From Methanosarcinales archaeon (GTDB lineage Archaea; Halobacteriota; Methanosarcinia; Methanosarcinales; Methanogasteraceae): a DNA stretch of 9,813 nucleotides. The position numbers and the translations under genes are program-made. Every line of letters starts with the position of its first letter. Positions within the stretch are counted from its first letter, which is position 1. Below, piece by piece: positions 7,056-9,813 of this stretch. Location of the stretch: assembly GCA_030666765.1 (NCBI GenBank), contig DAOUXE010000020.1, positions 1-9,813 on the forward strand, given 5' to 3'. Under the pieces are notes generated by a model. That model was not told the DNA's origin and ran no database searches. It saw only the letters and a program-made list of their open reading frames with translations.

Positions 7056-8213
7056 ATGCCGGAAAGAAGGATATGGGAACTTAAGAATCAAACGGTCTGT
7101 TCAATCCTCGGATTGACCTACAATGACAAGGAACTAAGCGATCTCTTTAAGCGATTGAAACTCGACTGTAACTCGGTAACGGCTTATGAGATGCATGGTG
7201 GACTCATTCAGGCATGTAGTAGCCAGAACAAGACCTCCAAACAACTGGACCGGATATTAAAGGATCGGTTCGATCGATATAAGAAAGATATCGAACGCAT
7301 CCCACAGGAAGAAATTTACAAGCATATCGAAGATGGAAGCAACGGGAACGGTAAGGACATCCCCATTCCTGCCTTCATCTGGTTTGCTGTGCGGAACCAG
7401 CGTGAAGATATCGATGCAATCGAGGCAGCGGTATTTGCTGCCACCCACATGTACGAACATCGAGCATCGAGGTTCTATGACGAGCTTCGTAGAACACTGC
7501 CTTGTGGCGTTCCCGAGAACCTCCTGATGGAGCTTACGGGCGCCTCGAAAACGAATGAAAAACTCCGGACAAAGTGCAACAGACTGGCGCGGAAGAGAGA
7601 GCAGCTAAAATCAGAGATTGAATCCGTCAGAGAGGATCGGTTAAGAATCACCTCCGCACTGGAAGAAGAGAAGCGGTTGAACAGACAGTTGGTGAGTGAT
7701 TTAGAGGGGCTTGGTGGCGAAGAAACACTCAATCAAACCGAGAATATGAAAAAGGAGATTGATTTCCTCACCAGTGAAGTGAAGCGGCTGACTGATGAAC
7801 TGCTATCGCGGGATCGAAGTAAAGGTGATAATGTAAAATCCGGAGGGTTGGTGGAGATTGGGCAGCGTCATGAATTAGATATCCTGGATGAAAGAGGGAG
7901 TGCCGACTTAAACGGGGCGAAGGTGGCTTATATCGGTGGCGTGGAATCGCTCATGCCGTATTATAGGGATGCGATCGAGTCCGTTGGCGGCACGTTCTGC
8001 TACCACTGTGGACGGTGTATCCAGGGGAGAAAGGAGATAGATACTATTGTAGATGGGATAGATATGGTATTCTGTCCTGTGGATATAAACAGCCACAACG
8101 CATGCAAATACGTCAAGAAGGCGTGTAAGATGAGAGATAAACCGTGCCATTTCCTTCGCAGCTCGAGTCTCAGTATGCTTGTCAGAGAACTGGGGAATCA
8201 TGCTGTGAAATAG
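7056..8213 (+). CDS. Coiled-coil DUF2325 protein with a Cys-rich C-terminal domain
   Basis: The 385-residue product has an N-terminal, mostly helical region of unknown type (1-160), a charged coiled coil (about 165-255), a short linker, and a C-terminal DUF2325 domain (284-379). The domain is recognised from GAKVAYIGG, the Y-x-x-x-I-E-x-x-GG segment, FCPVDINSHNACKYVKKACK and a final RSSSLSMLVREL. DUF2325 has no established biochemical role that I know of. Here the usual HxGG-like position reads CYHCGRC (C315, H317, C318, C321); with C340, H347, C350, C357 and C364 this gives enough thiol and His ligands for a metal ion or iron-sulfur cluster (inference). ATG 7056 is preferred over an in-frame TTG at 7044 because a GGGGGT ribosome-binding site and a TATA box fit it. 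It lies 77 bases after the triple-FeoA gene, behind a hairpin, so it may be a separate transcription unit. Confidence 0.88.
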   Translation: MPERRIWELKNQTVCSILGLTYNDKELSDLFKRLKLDCNSVTAYEMHGGLIQACSSQNKTSKQLDRILKDRFDRYKKDIERIPQEEIYKHIEDGSNGNGKDIPIPAFIWFAVRNQREDIDAIEAAVFAATHMYEHRASRFYDELRRTLPCGVPENLLMELTGASKTNEKLRTKCNRLARKREQLKSEIESVREDRLRITSALEEEKRLNRQLVSDLEGLGGEETLNQTENMKKEIDFLTSEVKRLTDELLSRDRSKGDNVKSGGLVEIGQRHELDILDERGSADLNGAKVAYIGGVESLMPYYRDAIESVGGTFCYHCGRCIQGRKEIDTIVDGIDMVFCPVDINSHNACKYVKKACKMRDKPCHFLRSSSLSMLVRELGNHAVK

Positions 8214-8340
8214 GGTATACTACGACACCGACACTAATATATATGGGGCTCTGGCATCTGATGTCAGCGACAACGACAGTGTCACCTCGCTTGACGCGCT
8301 CATGATAGTGTAAGATGCATCCAGGAGAATCGAGTTATAG
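8209..8340 (+). pseudogene. Remnant of a dockerin-domain gene
   Basis: Reading codons from 8209 gives YYDTDTNIYGALASDVSDN, then DSVTSLDALMIV, TAA (8311-8313), DASRRIEL and TAG (8338-8340). The part around DVSDNDSVTSLDALMIV-x-DA resembles a type I dockerin Ca-binding segment (D-x-N-x-D-x-x-V-T-S-x-D-A-L), common at the C-terminus of archaeal surface proteins. The TAA sits where Gln is usual in such repeats (one change from CAA). The frame is closed upstream at 8206 and there is no start or N-terminal part, so this is a decayed 3' fragment abutting the DUF2325 stop. The second dockerin half is missing or too degraded to see. Confidence 0.5.
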
Positions 8341-8370
8341 GTACGCCCCTGCACCGACCAGATAATAGAG

Positions 8371-8490
8371 ATCCCTCTGGGGGTGGTATGCCGATTTATC
8401 ACAGCTGACATGAGCCCCGATTCGTCTTTCAAAGATCCACTCAAAAAACGAGGTCCATCAATCCTCTACAGGTAGTCCCCCAGAGGGGAT
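8371..8490. repeat. Spaced inverted repeat in the gap before leuB
   Basis: ATCCCTCTGGGGG (8371-8383) is repeated inverted as CCCCCAGAGGGGAT (8477-8490), differing by one extra C, with 93 bases between. It could be the termini of a small non-autonomous element, a long-loop hairpin downstream of leuB, or chance. Apart from this and the dockerin remnant, I see no gene in 8214-8559. Confidence 0.35.
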
Positions 8491-8559
8491 ATTCGCCAAC
8501 TGTTAAGCCCCCATCTTATTTGATCGTTCAAACGCCAGCAGCGCTGAAAGGAGTCTGAT

Positions 8560-9540
8560 TCAAGAACTTGGTACGTCGATTCCAACAACCTGCGAGATCG
8601 CGTCTGCAACCTCTGCTGTCGAGCACCGCCCGCCGATGTCAGGGGTTGTGATACCGCGGGATACCACTTCATATACTGCGTCCTTCACCGCATCAGATTC
8701 TCCGGTCATGCCGTACCACTTAAGCATCATCGCGAGACTCAGGATCGCGGCAATCGGATTCGCAACTCCCCTGCCAGCGATGTCAGGAGCGCTGCCGTGC
8801 ACCGGCTCGAAGAGCGCGTAATCGGCCCCTATGTTTGCGCTTGCACAGACGCCAAGCCCGCCGATGAGAGCTGCGGACATGTCGCTTAAGATATCTCCAA
8901 AGAGATTGGTCATGACGACCACCTCGAACCGCTCCGGATTCAGTACAATGCGGTGTGCGGCAGAATCAACAAGCATCTCCTCCCACCGAACTTTGTTCCG
9001 GTTTGCGACATCGATGCAGACCTCCCGAAAAAGCCAGCACGACTTCAGTATATTTGCTTTATGCACGATTGTCAAGCGTTTTCCGGTGGCAAGCGAACAT
9101 GCATACTCTGCGATGCGCTCGCTTCCGTTCCGGGTGATGACCCTTGTCGAATGCACGGCATCAGGCAGAACTTCTTCAATTCCCGAATACATGCCCTCAG
9201 TGTTCTCACGGACGATTGTGAAATCGATGTCCTGGGAGTTCATTATGCCTTTGATCGGTCGTATATTTGCGTACAGATCGAATTCTTTCCTGATCCGGAC
9301 AAGTACGCTTTTGTATTCGGGATCCGGCGGTGTCGTGATCGCACCGAAGAGTATACAGTCGCAGGATCTGAAGATATCAAAATCGTCCTCTGTCATCGCT
9401 CTGCCGGTGCGCTTCCACTTGCCGTATCCGATCTCGACCGGCACTTTCTCGATATCGAGCGTGAGAGCATCCAGCACTTCAAGAGCGGCTGAGATCACCT
9501 CTTTTCCTACCCCATCACCCTCAACGACCGAAATTTTCAT
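8560..9540 (-). CDS. leuB: 3-isopropylmalate dehydrogenase (LeuB)
   Basis: It catalyses NAD-dependent oxidative decarboxylation of 3-isopropylmalate to 2-oxoisocaproate in leucine synthesis, in the cytosol. The 326-residue product, normal for archaeal members, opens with MKISVVEGDGVGKEV. Family residues are in place: R84 and R94 (RKEFDLYANIRP), R111 (VRENTEG), Y118, K161 (HKANILK), D192, D216 and D220 (FGDILSD), and the NAD-binding segment GSAPDIAG (249-256). A close paralogue, AksF of coenzyme B synthesis in methanogens, uses a similar fold and cannot be excluded, but the YANIRPIKG region and overall look favour LeuB. ATG 9540 is chosen because the family begins there; in-frame ATGs at 9549 and 9576 would only add non-conserved residues. 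No Shine-Dalgarno is evident; TATA-like stretches on this strand occur near 9582 and 9645. No other leucine gene is visible. Confidence 0.92.
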   Translation of the reverse strand: MKISVVEGDGVGKEVISAALEVLDALTLDIEKVPVEIGYGKWKRTGRAMTEDDFDIFRSCDCILFGAITTPPDPEYKSVLVRIRKEFDLYANIRPIKGIMNSQDIDFTIVRENTEGMYSGIEEVLPDAVHSTRVITRNGSERIAEYACSLATGKRLTIVHKANILKSCWLFREVCIDVANRNKVRWEEMLVDSAAHRIVLNPERFEVVVMTNLFGDILSDMSAALIGGLGVCASANIGADYALFEPVHGSAPDIAGRGVANPIAAILSLAMMLKWYGMTGESDAVKDAVYEVVSRGITTPDIGGRCSTAEVADAISQVVGIDVPSS

Positions 9541-9759
9541 CTGGCGCATGGTTTCTGGATTGTCCTGTCCTGTCAAATAGATATCGTTTTTGTGAGGAAC
9601 GGTTCGGGATCACGGATGCCCACAAGTGTTGGATTTTCTGCGATATAAGGTAAGTACAAGACTTTGGGCTTGCCAGAAAATGACCTGTTAAAATTCGTAT
9701 CATCAACCCATCTATCTATCCGTGATAAAATCGGCAAAAGGGATCGTGAATGACGCGAA

Positions 9760-9813
9760 TAAGCCGACTAAGGACGAGGCGGTTACCCGCCTCTCCTCGT
9801 CTCAGAACGGTAC
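9760..9813 (-). mobile_element. Possible 3' end of a group II intron (domain V 3' half and domain VI)
   Basis: On the minus strand the window edge begins GTACCGTTCTGAG, which resembles the 3' strand of group II intron domain V (consensus near GTACGGTTCTGAG; it would pair with a 5' GAGCGGTAC lying outside the window). It is followed by a hairpin (9773-9801): GACGA, an unpaired GGAGA, GGCGG, loop GTAA, CCGCC, TCGTC. This has the size, position and GTAA loop of a domain VI. The intron 3' end would then be near 9760. The rest, including any reverse transcriptase, would lie to the right. The evidence is pattern-based and truncated by the window edge, and no clear branch-point A was fixed. Confidence 0.35.

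Noticed and set aside
8220..8444. Minus-strand frame of 74 codons in the gap before leuB
   Set aside because: It is antisense to the dockerin remnant, has low-complexity Ser/Leu content and no ribosome-binding site.
9573..9576. Upstream leuB start at 9576
   Set aside because: The extra 12 residues are not conserved in the family and the in-frame ATG at 9540 begins exactly at the conserved MKISVVEGDG.
8831..9580. Plus-strand open frame of 249 codons opposite leuB
   Set aside because: It lies antisense to a clear LeuB with all catalytic residues; composition is Ser/Arg-rich as expected for a shadow frame.

Overview
The window is archaeal, most likely from a methanogen or methanogen-related lineage (Methanomicrobia, Methanosarcinales or an ANME-type relative). 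The strongest evidence is a complete large subunit of the euryarchaeal D-family DNA polymerase (DP2/PolC). Archaeal TATA boxes, a LeuB with Methanosarcina-like motifs and an archaeal-style dockerin remnant agree with this. No RNA gene or CRISPR array was found.

Layout, left to right. Positions 1-260 (+) hold the 3' end of a gene for a small protein with a C-terminal membrane anchor; it is more AT-rich than the rest. Positions 261-513 are a convergent intergenic gap with possible termination signals. Positions 514-5433 (-) are polC. It carries a 487-residue LAGLIDADG intein inserted directly in front of the catalytic DGD motif, with a non-canonical Ala-Asn C-terminus. Positions 5434-5526 are a short divergent promoter region. 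Next comes a compact rightward cluster: an AbrB-like DNA-binding domain whose reading frame breaks at a run of five C (5527-5735), a four-helix small membrane protein (5725-6057), a 36-residue Cys-containing protein (6078-6188), a protein of three tandem FeoA domains (6271-6978), a perfect 11-bp hairpin, and a coiled-coil DUF2325 protein with an unusual Cys cluster (7056-8213).

Positions 8214-8559 are a gene-free gap with the decayed end of a dockerin-domain gene and a long-spaced inverted repeat. Positions 8560-9540 (-) are leuB (3-isopropylmalate dehydrogenase). At the right edge, the minus strand looks like the 3' end (domain V 3' half plus domain VI hairpin) of a group II intron running out of the window.

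How it fits together: polC and leuB are housekeeping genes. The rightward cluster between them is the part that could be an undescribed system. It combines FeoA-type domains (no FeoB in view), a Cys/His-rich DUF2325 protein, a tiny Cys protein, a small membrane protein and an AbrB-type regulator, with close spacing and good ribosome-binding sites. A role in metal or redox handling is my inference, not something the sequence proves. Mobile or decaying DNA (intein, dockerin remnant, possible intron end) surrounds these genes.
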